Assembly: GCA_036785325.1 (NCBI GenBank)
Contig: JAXIVH010000018.1
Coordinates: 5,399,222 to 5,463,221 of the forward strand
Source of the DNA: Urophycis tenuis
Lineage: Eukaryota; Chordata; Actinopteri; Gadiformes; Phycidae
Reading direction: 5' to 3'
Length of the DNA: 64,000 nt
The notes under the pieces were generated by a model that saw only the letters and a list, made by a program, of their open reading frames with translations, did no database searches and was not told the origin of the DNA. The position numbers were made by a program, and so were the translations under genes. Below are positions 37,818-48,046 of this stretch, one piece after another; within the stretch, counting starts at the first letter, position 1; every line of letters begins with the position of its first letter.

Positions 37818-37990
37818 CGTCACAACAGGAGTGTTTGCTATATGTGTGTGGTTTACAGAAGCTTTGCGCTCGACTGCATTCCTAATTTTGCTTGCAGTGC
37901 ACATTATTCTTCAAAAATCTCTCTGGTAATTCTCTAGTTTTCAGATTCTATAAAGAAAGTAATGACTGCGTTATAAACAAAGACAATATG

Positions 37991-38222
37991 TATTTCAAGA
38001 TTGTTAGTTCATAACATTATTAGATATGATGATCTGGTCTCATCTGGTCTGGTCTCTTGGAAGCTTTATTTGTTATGTTCACCAAACCTTTTTTTTTGTT
38101 TTTGTTTATTTCGAGATTATAAGTTTATAACATTAATTAGATATGATGATCTGGTCTTATCCGGTCTGGTATCTTGGAAGCTTTATTTGTTATGTTCACC
38201 AAACCTTTTTCTGTTTTCGTTC
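37991..38222 (+). repeat. 116-117 bp tandem duplication
   Basis: Copy 1 (37991-38106) and copy 2 (38107-38222) both contain AGATATGATGATCTGGTCT, CTTGGAAGCTTTATTTGTTA and GTTCACCAAACC. They differ by a few substitutions and small indels. Confidence 0.85.
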
Positions 38223-38371
38223 ATTTTACGAGATGCATGCCAAAACCAAAGCCCGATTTTGTAAATATTCTATAATATGTATTAACTATGATAAGTTAAA
38301 CCAAGAGATGAGTTTAGAGCAAGATGAATGGAACATATGATCTGATCAGCGTTTTTCTATCGTTACCAATA

Positions 38372-38588
38372 AGGGATGTTGTACCCGGCAGTTAGAGGCA
38401 ATCTGCTTATTCCAGATCATTAGGCTGGTTTGTTTAACTAAGTGGTGTTCAGTGTTTCAAGGAAAACTCAGAACTCACTCAATCAGAACCAACCAATCTG
38501 TCCTGACTGCTGACCACCACAGCTTTGGGCTGAATCCTGTTTGTTCAGAAGTGAGAAGAGCAGCCATGCATGCAGCATTCTGGCGTTA
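38372..38588 (+). repeat. Dispersed repeat, right copy flanking insulin
   Basis: The partner of 34434-34656, same orientation, sharing AGGGATGTTGTAC and TCAGAACCAACCAA. It lies 0.6 kb beyond the insulin promoter. Confidence 0.7.
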
Positions 38589-39842
38589 ACCTCATTAGCG
38601 GACCAAACAGGTTGAAGTCAGTCTGTGTGTCTCTGTTGGTAATCATTTTCTTATGTTCAAATTCAATGTAACAGGTGTGCACCAAGTTTGGTTGTGTGTA
38701 CAGCAATCAAGCGCAAATTGTCCCAAAGTTTCCCAATAAAGTTTATCTTCTGAAAGTGTCCCAGGCCGGTTATTTATTTACATATCTATGAGACTAACCC
38801 GATAAAATAGACACAAGCCAAGTCTCTGACTCGCTCATTGATCTCTCTCTGGGCCAGGCAGCTGACTGGCTTACCATTTAAAATCCGTAGCAGGCCTCTC
38901 CTCTCCAGCGGCCTTAGCAAACTGAATCATTCAGGCCTTCACACCTGCTGGGACTCTGTATTTATTGATTTGTATTATACAAATCTGTCACATTGTTGAT
39001 GTGTTATGTGTTATGTGTGAACCACAGGAAGACCAGCTGGCAGCAGCAGTTTTAGCTAATGGGCTTTCATGATCAAATAAATGTTGCAGGTGTGAGGTTT
39101 GGGGAGCTGGGCTCGTGTTCCCTCAGTCGACCACAGGATGTAGACAAGTGCAAGGGACACAGCAGTTATCTATCTTTCTACCTCTCAGCCTCTCACAGTA
39201 GGCCTAAACATACTTCTCTGTGGTTTGCCTGGATTCTATACACAAACGCCAATCAACAATGTGGTAACTTCAACTCGTAAGTTTGTTTGCTCTAATAGCG
39301 AGATATATATTCTCTTAGTTGCAATTCCCTCTGTGTAGTGTCTTACGGATGCCTCTAGAGAGAACGGGTTGAAAAAAAAGTGTTTTGGGCCAAGAGTTAT
39401 GGGGGAGGAGGGGGGCATGGTATCCCCATGGCTATGACCCGTTTTATGACACCGTCACACACACTGTGGCATGGTATACACAATATATTAATTGATTCTC
39501 ATAGCCAGTAATTATAACCTTCTTTCTACAATCAAATGATAACCAAAGTCAGATGACACCAGTCCATTAATGCTGTTTCTACCGTTTACACTGTGCATTC
39601 ACTTCACTACACCGTGTGGACCTAGGTTATATCATCAGATCCATGTTCAGTTCACCAATACATTGTAGACCAATGGTGCCCAAACTACGGCCCATGGGCC
39701 AGAAACAACATCCAAGTAATGTTTTATGGTCCTCCAAAATATGTCTGTAATATATTGGATCCAGCCAGCACAGGAGTTTAACACCGTCAACAGTCAGCTA
39801 CGTGAATTCTAAAATGAGAGGATCAAGATTTTGAGTTTCTCA
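38589..39842. other. Intergenic, no gene seen
   Basis: Only a short hAT-terminus-like fragment, GGTGCCCAAACTACGGCCC near 39674-39692, is noted. Confidence 0.45.
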
Positions 39843-39915
39843 GCTTCCGTAGTGTAGTGGTTATCGCGTTCGCATAACACGTGAAAGGTCCCTGGTTCTA
39901 AACCGGACGGAAAAA
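39843..39915 (+). pseudogene. Decayed tRNA-Val(AAC)-like copy with array flank
   Basis: It resembles the tRNA-Val gene at 43261 (GTAGTGTAGTGGTTATCGCG, anticodon region ATAACAC) but has a changed 5' end (GCTTCCG) and T-loop (GGTTCTAAACC). The acceptor arms no longer match (GGACGGAAAA). The following bases TTGCCTCTGATGCAGTTTAC resemble the flank next to the array's AAC genes. It is therefore a dispersed copy of tRNA plus flank, probably inactive. Confidence 0.75.
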
Positions 39916-39948
39916 TATTGCCTCTGATGCAGTTTACAACATAAAAAT

Positions 39949-40100
39949 GTGGGCAGCAGTAGCTCAGTGGGTAGAGCGGGTGGACAGAGCGCGTCCTCCA
40001 CTAACTGTAGCGTCGCCAGTTCGATCCCCTGTCGAAGCCCTCAAATGTACTGACTGTAAGTCGCTTTGTACAAAAGCGTCTGCTAAATGCCCCCTTTACC
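39949..40100 (+). mobile_element. tRNA-headed SINE, second copy
   Basis: It starts GGGCAGCAGTAGCTCAGTGG, with box B-like CCAGTTCGATCCCC and tail TACAAAAGCGTCTGCTAAAT. It matches 33361-33535 and is better preserved. Confidence 0.8.
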
Positions 40101-40415
40101 CTTTATTAAAGGTCCCATATTATGCAAAATGCACTTTAGAGCGGTTTCCTATCAATAATATGCATCCCCGGCCTGTCTACAATCCCTCCTGATATGAAAA
40201 AAGTTCATCCTCTCGTTTTTTTTGCTTTCGTAGTCTTTAGAAAGTGTGCGCTAAAACGGGTTGTTTGAGAAATGGTCTGCAAATGACGTCAGCAACAGAC
40301 TCGGCCGCTCCCCTCAGGCTGGTGGCAACGCCTCCGGTGAAGGTTTCCCACGCCCCTAACAAAGTTTCTAAACACCGCCATTATTCCGCTCGCTAGCGTT
40401 GCTCCGGTTGGCACA

Positions 40416-42244
40416 ATGGCGAAGGTACGAGCTGGAAGAAGTGGTTGCTCTGTTGTTGGCTGCACAAATGAGCACACAACTCTTTATAAACCTCCCTCTT
40501 CGGAGGTTCTGAGGACTCAATGGGTGAATTTCATTTTTGATGGTGATGTCCCTACAGCAGTTCCCAAAGTGCTGTATGTGTGTGCTAACCATTTCACGGT
40601 GGACTGCTTCATCAACGAGGGACAGTATAAAACTGGATTTGCTAAATCCCTGCGGATTAAAAATGGATCGGTACCAACTGTCCGCGATCCAACTACGAAC
40701 GTGGAAGCTGTAAGTTTGAACATTTTATTCTGATTTACTGTTTAGCCGGCTTGGCGGCCCCTGTTAGCATGGCAGCTAGCATAAAGTACTGTTGGGCCGC
40801 GACATAGTCTGCTTGTACTAAAGTTACGTTAAAACTAGGGCCGGGACTTTAACGCGTTCATTAAGATGAATGAATGACACAAAAATAACGCATTTTAATC
40901 GCCCTTATTTTTGCACCGCGGAACGTTTATCACTGGGTGAGTTTCAGGTTTACCCATTATACTGGATCGGTGATCACTGCCTGAGGCGTTTTGAACGCAG
41001 CTCAAACCGACTGGTGCCTCTGCACGGCGACCAAGCTTTGATAAACACGCAGCGGTTTACAGTATCGTCCTGCATTTTAGCGGTCGTGGCCACGAGTGGC
41101 CGTGGAGCTGAGAACAGCAGAGTTTCCTCTGCTGCAGCAGAATAGCGGACATGTCGTAGCTACAGACATGTCACTGTCTCGGGTGCATTTTGTTATTATA
41201 GGACTTCAACCTCAGAACCTCAGAATCAGACTGTCCTGGCCTGTCCTGTGCATACAAACAAACTATGTTTTGTTGCTTACCTTATGTATTCATATTCAGT
41301 AGTCATTATTCAATGGTATATTAAAATGCATGTGAAAAAAATGTTTCTCACTGTTCTCAGATACATAGTGGGGGGAGGGATGATTACATTTGTTCTGAGA
41401 TATTTTTTTCTAACCCCTGTGTGCTTGTTATAGACCAGCTCATCAAAAACATCAACGGCACAGATTCCTGCATCAAGAGATGTTGCATGCCAGACAGAAA
41501 TGGAAACACGTTGTGTAGGCACACAGCTGTCCTTCAAGACTCTACGGGCTTCTTACAGGAGTGCAGGTAAACAGCCAGCTTCATTAGGCTGCATTTACTT
41601 GGGAAGAAGTTAGTAAGGAGTTACATGTTATCATAAATATAATAAAGTTTCTGACATTTTAGATTTTTTTCTTTTGTTATTACAGACTCTACTTGGCGGC
41701 AATGTACTACAACGAAAACGCCAACCGACCACAAGCAAAGACGGACCAAGGTGTACCCCTCTTCAAGGTGCACTTCCCGAAGGCATTGAAGGGAGAGTGT
41801 AGAGCAAAACCCCTAAAGACAGAGCCAACATACAGTAAGTTTACTTTTTAATTTTTTATACCAAAACTAAAGGATTTTTTTTTTACTTGTTGCACTTACA
41901 ATCTATAAACATTTCAACAATAAATAACTGTATAAAGTAATACACACACACACACACACACACACACAAACCTTATGAAAAATAATAAATTAAGATAAAG
42001 TGTCAGGAGGTAATGAGCAAAACACTTTCAGTAAACAATGTCTGTGCATTTCTTGTATCAAACAGGGTATGTAGTGGACATGATGGACCTCATCTTCGAG
42101 AAGGTGTTTATGGACCCGGCACCCTACACTGATGCAGTCCTGGCAATCCCTGTTCCTGAAGACCTTGCTGCACAGTTTGAGCGGCCAGACAAGGAGGAGG
42201 TCATTGCGGGTTATGTGTCCCGCTTCAATCAAGCAGCTGTTTGA
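40416..42244 (+). pseudogene. THAP zinc-finger protein, transposon-derived, internally deleted
   Basis: Four exon-like blocks: 40416-40709, 41434-41566, 41686-41834, 42066-42244. Block 1 starts MAKVRAGRSGCSVVGC and encodes a THAP finger: Cys-x4-Cys near residues 11-16, then VPKVLYVCANHFTVDCF giving the Cys-x2-His pair. Block 2 carries RDVACQTEMETRCVGTQLSF. Blocks 3 and 4 read LYLAAMYYNENANRPQAKT and RYVVDMMDLIFEKVFMDPAP and end NQAAV, stop. Blocks 1-2 join in phase and blocks 3-4 join in phase, but the 2-3 junction is out of phase by one base. The expected large central part is absent. An AATAAA follows at 42823-42828. THAP proteins bind DNA; any current function is unknown. Confidence 0.6.
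41940..41968. repeat. Short (CA)n microsatellite
   Basis: About 14 CA dinucleotides between exon-like blocks 3 and 4 of the THAP remnant. Confidence 0.9.
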
Positions 42245-43260
42245 ATCCCACGTAGTGACCTGTGGCATCAGGAAACTCCGTTTGGATTCTAAGGACCACA
42301 CAAGCTGGGATGACGACCCGGATTCTGCGTCCCAGCAAGCCCCAACACCAGCTCACAAAAGAGCGATATGCAAGGTACCTGTAACGACTTCAAGCAATTG
42401 GACAAGATATAGCAATTACTTTTTTGTTTTGTATCCCATTTTATTTTTATGGATTGCCTGCTAAAACATATGGCTACTAAGAGCACTATCCCTCCTCTCG
42501 TCTCCTCCCCTCTACTACTACCACTGAACTATTTTCACACACTCTCTGTGTTTCTACAGATTCTCCATCCCTGAGTCTACACCTGCGTGGTACCCGTCAA
42601 CCTGCTCTAACACCGGCCTGCCATCCATCCCATCGGGCTGACATGTTTCCTCCTGCCCCTACTCCCACCAGAAGCTTCGTTGCGTTGATCATTTAATGTG
42701 TTTATGTGGAGTTGTACATTTTTTTCTTGTCTATACACATCTATTATATATATCTATTATTTTGTTATGCTACTTTGTTTTGATTGGCACAGTTATAACT
42801 TATTTGTTAGTAATGCAATGTCAATAAATGTTTAAAAAGTGTCTACAAAATTTGGCTTGCATTCTGGAGCGAGTATACATTGAGGCATACAGGCTCCAAT
42901 CCAGAATGGTCCACCATGCATTTCTGGTTCCCCTCAACCTCCTGCAGCCGTCTGGTAACCTGCAAACAAGGTACTACAAACAATAAATGCCATTGTGTTT
43001 CATAAGTATGAAATAAACCATAATCAAGACAAACTAGTTTTCACTTTGAATATGTAGATACTACCTGTGCTATCTCAAGACAGCAGACATTTTCCTGCTC
43101 TGTGGGAATGGTGCAGTTTCCACACAAACACCTGTCAAAAGAAAATTAGTTAGAATTTCACTTGAATGCAAGTACACAAGCATAGTTGGATAAGAAGTAA
43201 GATTTTCCTAACCATGTGAAGTGCATAAAACTTGTGACATTTGAATAATGTTTCCGTAGT
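42245..43260. other. Downstream flank of the THAP remnant
   Basis: No gene is recognised. It contains AATAAA at 42823-42828. At 43250-43260 an 11-nt partial copy GTTTCCGTAGT of the following tRNA's 5' end directly abuts it. Confidence 0.5.
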
Positions 43261-43333
43261 GTTTCCGTAGTGTAGTGGTTATCACTTTCGCCTAACACGC
43301 GAAAGGTCCCTGGTTCGAAACCGGGCGGAAACA
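43261..43333 (+). tRNA. tRNA-Val(AAC), isolated inverted copy
   Basis: 73 nt including the discriminator A. Acceptor arms GTTTCCG and CGGAAAC are perfect, the anticodon stem is TTCGC/GCGAA with loop CTAACAC, and the T arm is CCTGG/CCGGG with one wobble pair. It is inverted relative to the array's AAC genes and shares their flank out to 43408. An 11-nt duplicate of its 5' end precedes it. Confidence 0.92.
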
Positions 43334-43408
43334 TCTTGCCTCTGATGCCCTTTACAACATTAGTAGGGAAGTTGCCCGTCATCAGTGAAAAACTACAAGC
43401 GTTTGAAG
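43261..43408. repeat. Left arm of a 148-bp inverted repeat around the gypsy fragment
   Basis: This is the reverse complement, with few differences, of 46630-46777. It comprises a tRNA-Val(AAC) plus its flank up to CTACAAGCGTTTGAAG. Confidence 0.9.
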
Positions 43409-43552
43409 CGGCTGTGCAGAGGGACAGCCCCGCCTCCAGGAGCGGACGAGGCGAGACCCAAGCGACGGGGACGGGTGGCGGAGACCCAGCGTGTTCAGAC
43501 CCCGCCCTTCCGTGCACCAGCCTTCCCGACTCAGAACCCCGGGGACCGCTGA

Positions 43553-44101
43553 GGTCCTGGCCCTCAGACCCCGAGAGAGGAGTGGAGGTGCTACACCTGC
43601 GGACAGAAGGGCCACCTGGCGCGCCATTGTCCAGGAGCAGGGGACGTGTCGATGCCCACTGCCAGTCTGTCCGACCGGAGGGGGGGAGCCTGCCTCCGTA
43701 CCACTTGCTGGTCTCACCAGAGAACCGTATCCCCAAGCCTGCCGGTGTGGGTGGGGCGGCACAACACCCATGCCCTCCTCGATTCAGGGAGCATGGTCAC
43801 CTTGATCAGACCCGACCTGGCCGACGGACCTCCCGGACAGAGAGTCGACGTGGGCTGCATCCACGGCCAAACAGAGACGTATGATACGACTCGGGTCACC
43901 GTACAGACCCCGAAGGGGACCTTCACGATCCGGGCCGGGGTGGTGCCGAACCTTCCCGTGCCCCTGTTAATCGGACAGGACTGCCCCATGTTTAAAAAAC
44001 TGTTAGGGGCAGAGCTCCGGGCACCCCCACCCCGACATCCCCGGACCAGACGACGCCGGCTGCGGAGCCGGTCCGCCTATATGGCAGGACGCCCCACCTA
44101 G
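43553..44101 (+). pseudogene. Retroelement nucleocapsid/protease fragment
   Basis: The frame is open from 43553 (after a TGA at 43550-43552) to 44101. A CCHC knuckle CYTCGQKGHLARHC lies at 43589-43630. The protease active-site motif is ALLDSGSMVTLI with the catalytic Asp codon at 43781-43783. LLIGQDC near 43967 matches the distal part of gypsy retropepsins. The upstream gag is missing, so there is no true start. Confidence 0.8.
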
Positions 44102-44493
44102 TCCCGGTCCGACTCCGACGATGAGACCCCCAACAGACCCCCGAGCGAGGCGGTACGCCAACCACACGCCTCGTCCATGGACTCCCTACCACCGGGGACC
44201 CCGGACACGATGACCGCCTCCGAGCAGACACCCCCACCCGGTGAGAGAGAGAGCCCACCCCTCACCGAGTTCTCCGACTTCCCCCTTGCCGTCGAGGGAG
44301 GCGAGGACAGGGGCGGTCAGTTCGCCACCGCCCAGCTGGAAGACGACGCCCTCAGACATGCCTGGGGCCATGTGCAAGTCCACGAGGGGGGATCACGGGA
44401 CTCGGTGAGTCATCGGCAGTACCCACCTTTAGTACACGGGGGGGGGGGTTATTATATAGGGTAGTACAGAGGGGGGGCGAGGAGGCGGAACAA

Positions 44494-46488
44494 TTGGTAG
44501 TTCCAAGGACCTATGTGAGCAAAGTACTATATATGGCCCACACCCACCTCCTTGGGGCTCATCTGGGGATGGACAAGACCCGGGACAGAATACTGGACAG
44601 GTTTTACTGGCCAGGGGTCAAAAAGAATGTCGAGGATTACTGCCGGGCCTGCCCTGAATGCCAACGCATGGCGCCGAGGCCCTCAGTACGGAACCCCCTC
44701 ATTCCCATGCCACTAATAGAAGTCCCGTTTGACAGACTCGGGTTAGACATTGTAGGCCCCCTCCCCCGAACTAGTCGAGGCCACGGATACATCTTAGTCA
44801 TGGTAGATTACGCCACCCGTTACCCCGAGGCTGTCCCCCTCCGTGCCGCCACCGCCAAGGCAGTGGCAAGGGAACTAATGACTTTATTTAGCAGGGTGGG
44901 GATAGTCAGGGAAATACTGACAGACCAAGGCTCGTGTTTCATGTCCCGGGTGGTGAAGGACCTCCTCAGTCTGTTACAGATCCGCAACCTCCGGACATCC
45001 GTCTACCACCCCCAGACCGACGGACTGGTGGAGAGGTTCAACAAGACACTAAAAACCATGCTGAAGAAGGTCATGGAAGTAGATGGGAAAAACTGGGACC
45101 AGCTGCTTCCACACGTCCTGTTTGCCATCCAAGAAGTACCCCAGGCCTCCACGGGCTTCTCTCCATTCGAGCTACTCTACGGCAGACGACCGAGAGGACT
45201 GCTCGACATCGCCCGGGACGCCTGGGAGAGCAGACCATCCCCCCACCGCACCGTCATCGAGCATGTAGAGCAGGTGCGGAGCCGGATGGCACAGATCTGG
45301 CCCGTGGTCCGGGAGCACCTCGGGAGAGCCCAACAAGCCCAAGCCCGGGTGTACAACCGAAGGGCCCAACTGCGCACCTTCAACCCGGGGGACCAGGTAC
45401 TCGTTCTCATCCCGACCTCGGAATGCAAGTTTCTGGCCAAATGGCAGGGACCCTATGACATCATCGACCGGGTCGGCGACGTCAATTACCGGCTGCGGCA
45501 ACCGGGAAGACGCAAGGCCATCCAGACCTACCACATCAACCTGCTGAAGCGGTGGCAACCGCTGACCACCCCGCGGGACCCGGCTCTCCTGACACTGGCC
45601 GCTCGACTACCCCTTCCCGAGGTACCGGTGGGGGAGGCGCTAAGCCCGAGCCAGTCCCAGGACATGAGAGAAATAGTACTCCAACACCTGGACGTCTTCT
45701 CTGAGCGACCCGGAAGGACCACTACGGCCAGCCACGACATCCAGACGGAACCGGGAGCCAGAGTCCGCCTCCGCCCCTACCGTATCCCGGAGGCACGACG
45801 CGCCGCCATCAGGGCAGAAGTCGCGAGCATGCTGCAGATGGGGGTCATCGAGGAATCCCACAGCGCCTGGTCCAGCCCGGTGGTTCTGGTCCCAAAACCG
45901 GATGGATCCTACTGGTTCTGTAACGACTTCCGGAAGTTGAACGAAGTATCCGCCTTCGACGCCTACCCCATGCCCCGGATAGACGAGCTGATCGAGCGAC
46001 TGGGCCCGGCCCGGTTCATATCCACCCTTGACCTAACAAAGGGATACTGGCAGGTCCCCCTCACCCAGCGGGCCCGGGAGAAGACGGCAGTCGCCACCCC
46101 AGAGGGACTCTACCAATACACTGTCCTCCCGTTCGGGGTGCACGGGGCACCCGCAACCTTCCAGAGGATGATGGACCGGGTCCTAAGGGCCCACAGGCAA
46201 TATGCCGCCGCGTATATAGACGACATAGTGATCCACAGCAGCACCTGGGCCCTGCACCTACACCACCTCCGAGCCGTCCTGGGGGCGCTCCGGACCGCCG
46301 GACTCACAGCCAACCCCAAGAAGTGCCACCTGGGCCGGGAAGAGGCCTCCTATCTGGGATATCGAGTAGGGAGGGGCAACGTAAAACCCCAAGAGGAAAA
46401 GGTGCAGACCATCCGGACCTGGCCCTTGCCGCAAACAAAAAAGCAGGTGAAATCTTTCCTGGGGCTCGTCGGGTACTACCAACGGTAG
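44494..46488 (+). pseudogene. Retroelement integrase followed by reverse transcriptase
   Basis: A 664-codon open stretch without a real ATG start (it opens at TTG). Residues about 18-56 form the integrase His-His-Cys-Cys finger (HLLGAHLGMDKTR ... CPEC). The catalytic triad is D85, D144, E180 with the D-x35-E spacing. A GPY module (KWQGPYDII) lies near 317-324. RT follows from about residue 425: LDLTKGYWQ with Asp at 513, and AAYIDDIVIHS with the Asp pair at 576-577. It stops at the point where RNase H should begin. Coding capacity across INT-RT is intact, so decay is recent or the copy is young. Confidence 0.88.
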
Positions 46489-46629
46489 TATCCGACAGAA
46501 AAATCTGTTTGCATCGACTTTGTGGAATATTGTCATAATTAAGGGCCAGGCACGGGGAAGACGGGGGGGGGGGAAAGTCGAGTGGAAGACGGACACGGTA
46601 GGAAATGAATACCGTGACGACCTTGCCTT
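46489..46629. other. Junction between gypsy fragment and tRNA array
   Basis: 46503-46536 is the reverse complement of array sequence at 47732-47766 (the flank of the half-tRNA). 46537-46629 is unexplained, with a G-run near 46563-46574. Confidence 0.75.
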
Positions 46630-46704
46630 CTTCAAATGCTTGTAGTTTTTCACTGATGACGGGCAACTTCCCTACTAATGTTGTAAAGCGCATGAGAGGC
46701 AAGA

Positions 46705-46777
46705 TGTTTCCGCCCGGTTTCGAACCAGGGACCTTTCGCGTGTTAGGCGAACGTGATAACCACTACACTACAGAAAC
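46705..46777 (-). tRNA. tRNA-Val(AAC), unit A
   Basis: Anticodon loop CTAACAC on stem TTCGC/GCGAA. The 5' arm is GTTTCTG against CGGAAAC (one wobble pair). Boxes A and B are present. Confidence 0.9.
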
Positions 46778-47163
46778 TGCAGAACTACAGTCCTTGAGCC
46801 TCTCCAAAAAAATTGTCATTTTAAAATTCATGTGGGAACATAAGTTGACTGTTTGCTACTCAGCTTTAGATAGTGTGGCGTTCCATTTTCCAATGCCTGT
46901 AGATGTTTACTCAATCCAGGTGGCTTTCCTTATGTTGTTCTATAGTACATCATAGGCAAGCTGATTCCGCCCGGTTACCAACCAGGGACCTTTTGCATGT
47001 TAGGGAGGCGTGGTATCCACTGCACTACACATCCTGAGCAATTATGCTTCTTGCACCCCTTTAGTTATGTGGTCATTTATGAATTCATAAAGGCACTGAT
47101 ATCAAAAGCATGCAATGTCTACTGAAATTAGGAAATGTTTCGCCAAACTGCTGGTAAACAGCT

Positions 47164-47236
47164 GTTTCTGTAGTGTAGTGGTTATCACGTTCGCCTCACA
47201 CGCGAAAGGTCCCCGGTTCCAAACCGGGCAGAAACA
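47164..47236 (+). tRNA. tRNA-Val(CAC), unit A
   Basis: Acceptor arms GTTTCTG and CAGAAAC are perfect and the anticodon loop is CTCACAC. This copy has TTCCAAA in the T loop, where the other nine have TTCGAAA, so box B is weakened. A TTTT lies 6 nt after the gene. Confidence 0.88.
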
Positions 47237-47973
47237 AGTTTTGCCATACACATTTGAATGCATGGATAGGAACTAATTGAACATTGCTGACTACTACTCC
47301 AATCGCGCCATCTTGTTGGCATTCCATCTCCCCATGCCTCGAGACCTCTACTCATGAAGGATCAAGGGGAAAACAAGTTGTACCGGCATCATTTTGACCT
47401 TTGATACCGGAACTTGATGAGCATTAGCTGACCGCTTGATCCAAATGGGCAGTTTGAAGTTCCATCTTCAAATGCCTGTCAATGTTCACTTGTGGTGGTT
47501 TGTATTCCATTGCCTGTAGATTGTTACTCATCATATGTGGCTGTCCTATTAATCTTCCAAAGTTGGTAAAAGTAAAGATCACCCAGTTTTGAACAGGGGA
47601 CCTTTGACGCGTAAGTCAAACGTGATAACCACTTACAATGGAAACTGCACAATTCAGCTTCTTGTGCCTCATCGAAAATGTGGTCATTCATGAAGGTGCT
47701 GAAATGGAAAACCTGCAATGTCCACTGAAATGATGACAATGTTCCACAAAGTCGATGCAAACAGATGTTTCTGTAGTGTAGTGGTTACCACTTACGAATT
47801 GATGTAGGTACATTGGCCGAGCGCTTGCTCCAACGCTTCAGACAGGGGTGCTTTACATCTGCCAATGCCTATCGATGTTTACTGGTGGCAGATTCCATCT
47901 TACAATGGCTACAGCTGTTTCTTCATGATATCTGGCTTCCCTGTTTGTGTTCTAAAGTGTATCATAGGCAAGA

Positions 47974-48046
47974 TGTTTCCGCCCAGTTTTGAACTGGGGA
48001 CCTTTCGCATGTAAGGCGAACGTGATAACCACTACACCACAGAAAC
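47974..48046 (-). tRNA. tRNA-Val(TAC), unit A
   Basis: Anticodon loop CTTACAT on stem TTCGC/GCGAA; T arm CCCAG/CTGGG with loop TTCAAAA; 5' arm GTTTCTG with one wobble against CGGAAAC. Confidence 0.88.

Larger units (their letters stand above)
40106..42244 (+). mobile_element. Kolobok-like THAP transposon remnant, left end preserved
   Basis: A TTAA at 40106-40109 is followed by AGGTCCCATATTATGCAAAA, the type of terminus and target site known for Kolobok elements, whose transposases carry THAP domains. THAP-coding exons follow within 310 bp. No matching inverted right terminus was found before 43.2 kb. A second unrelated dispersed fragment (GGGCCGGGACTTTAACGCGT, about 40838-40913) lies inside. 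The right border is set at the last coding exon and is provisional. Confidence 0.5.
43409..46488 (+). mobile_element. Truncated Gmr1-like Ty3/gypsy retroelement (NC-PR-INT-RT)
   Basis: Domains in order are a CCHC nucleocapsid knuckle, retropepsin, integrase, then reverse transcriptase. Standard Ty3/gypsy order places integrase last; the order here is that of the Gmr1 group of deuterostome gypsy elements. No LTR, no gag other than the knuckle, and no RNase H are present: the frame stops at the end of RT (VKSFLGLVGYYQR). Stops and frame changes separate protease from integrase. The element lies between inverted pieces of the tRNA array and is defective. Confidence 0.85.

Noticed and set aside
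44494..46488. Reading the 664-codon frame as an active host gene
   Set aside because: It has no ATG start, begins mid-Pol, ends before RNase H, and has no LTR. It is a retroelement fragment.
46962..47034. Calling the first decayed copies in each unit functional tRNA-Val(AAC)
   Set aside because: The T loop reads TTGGTAA and the D and anticodon stems are broken (CACGCCTCCCTAACATGCAA). Box B is lost.
47573..47645. Calling the decayed TAC-like copies (second minus-strand copy in each unit) functional tRNA genes
   Set aside because: The acceptor 3' arm reads GATCTTTA-like instead of GGAAAC and cannot pair with the 5' arm, so a mature cloverleaf is not expected.
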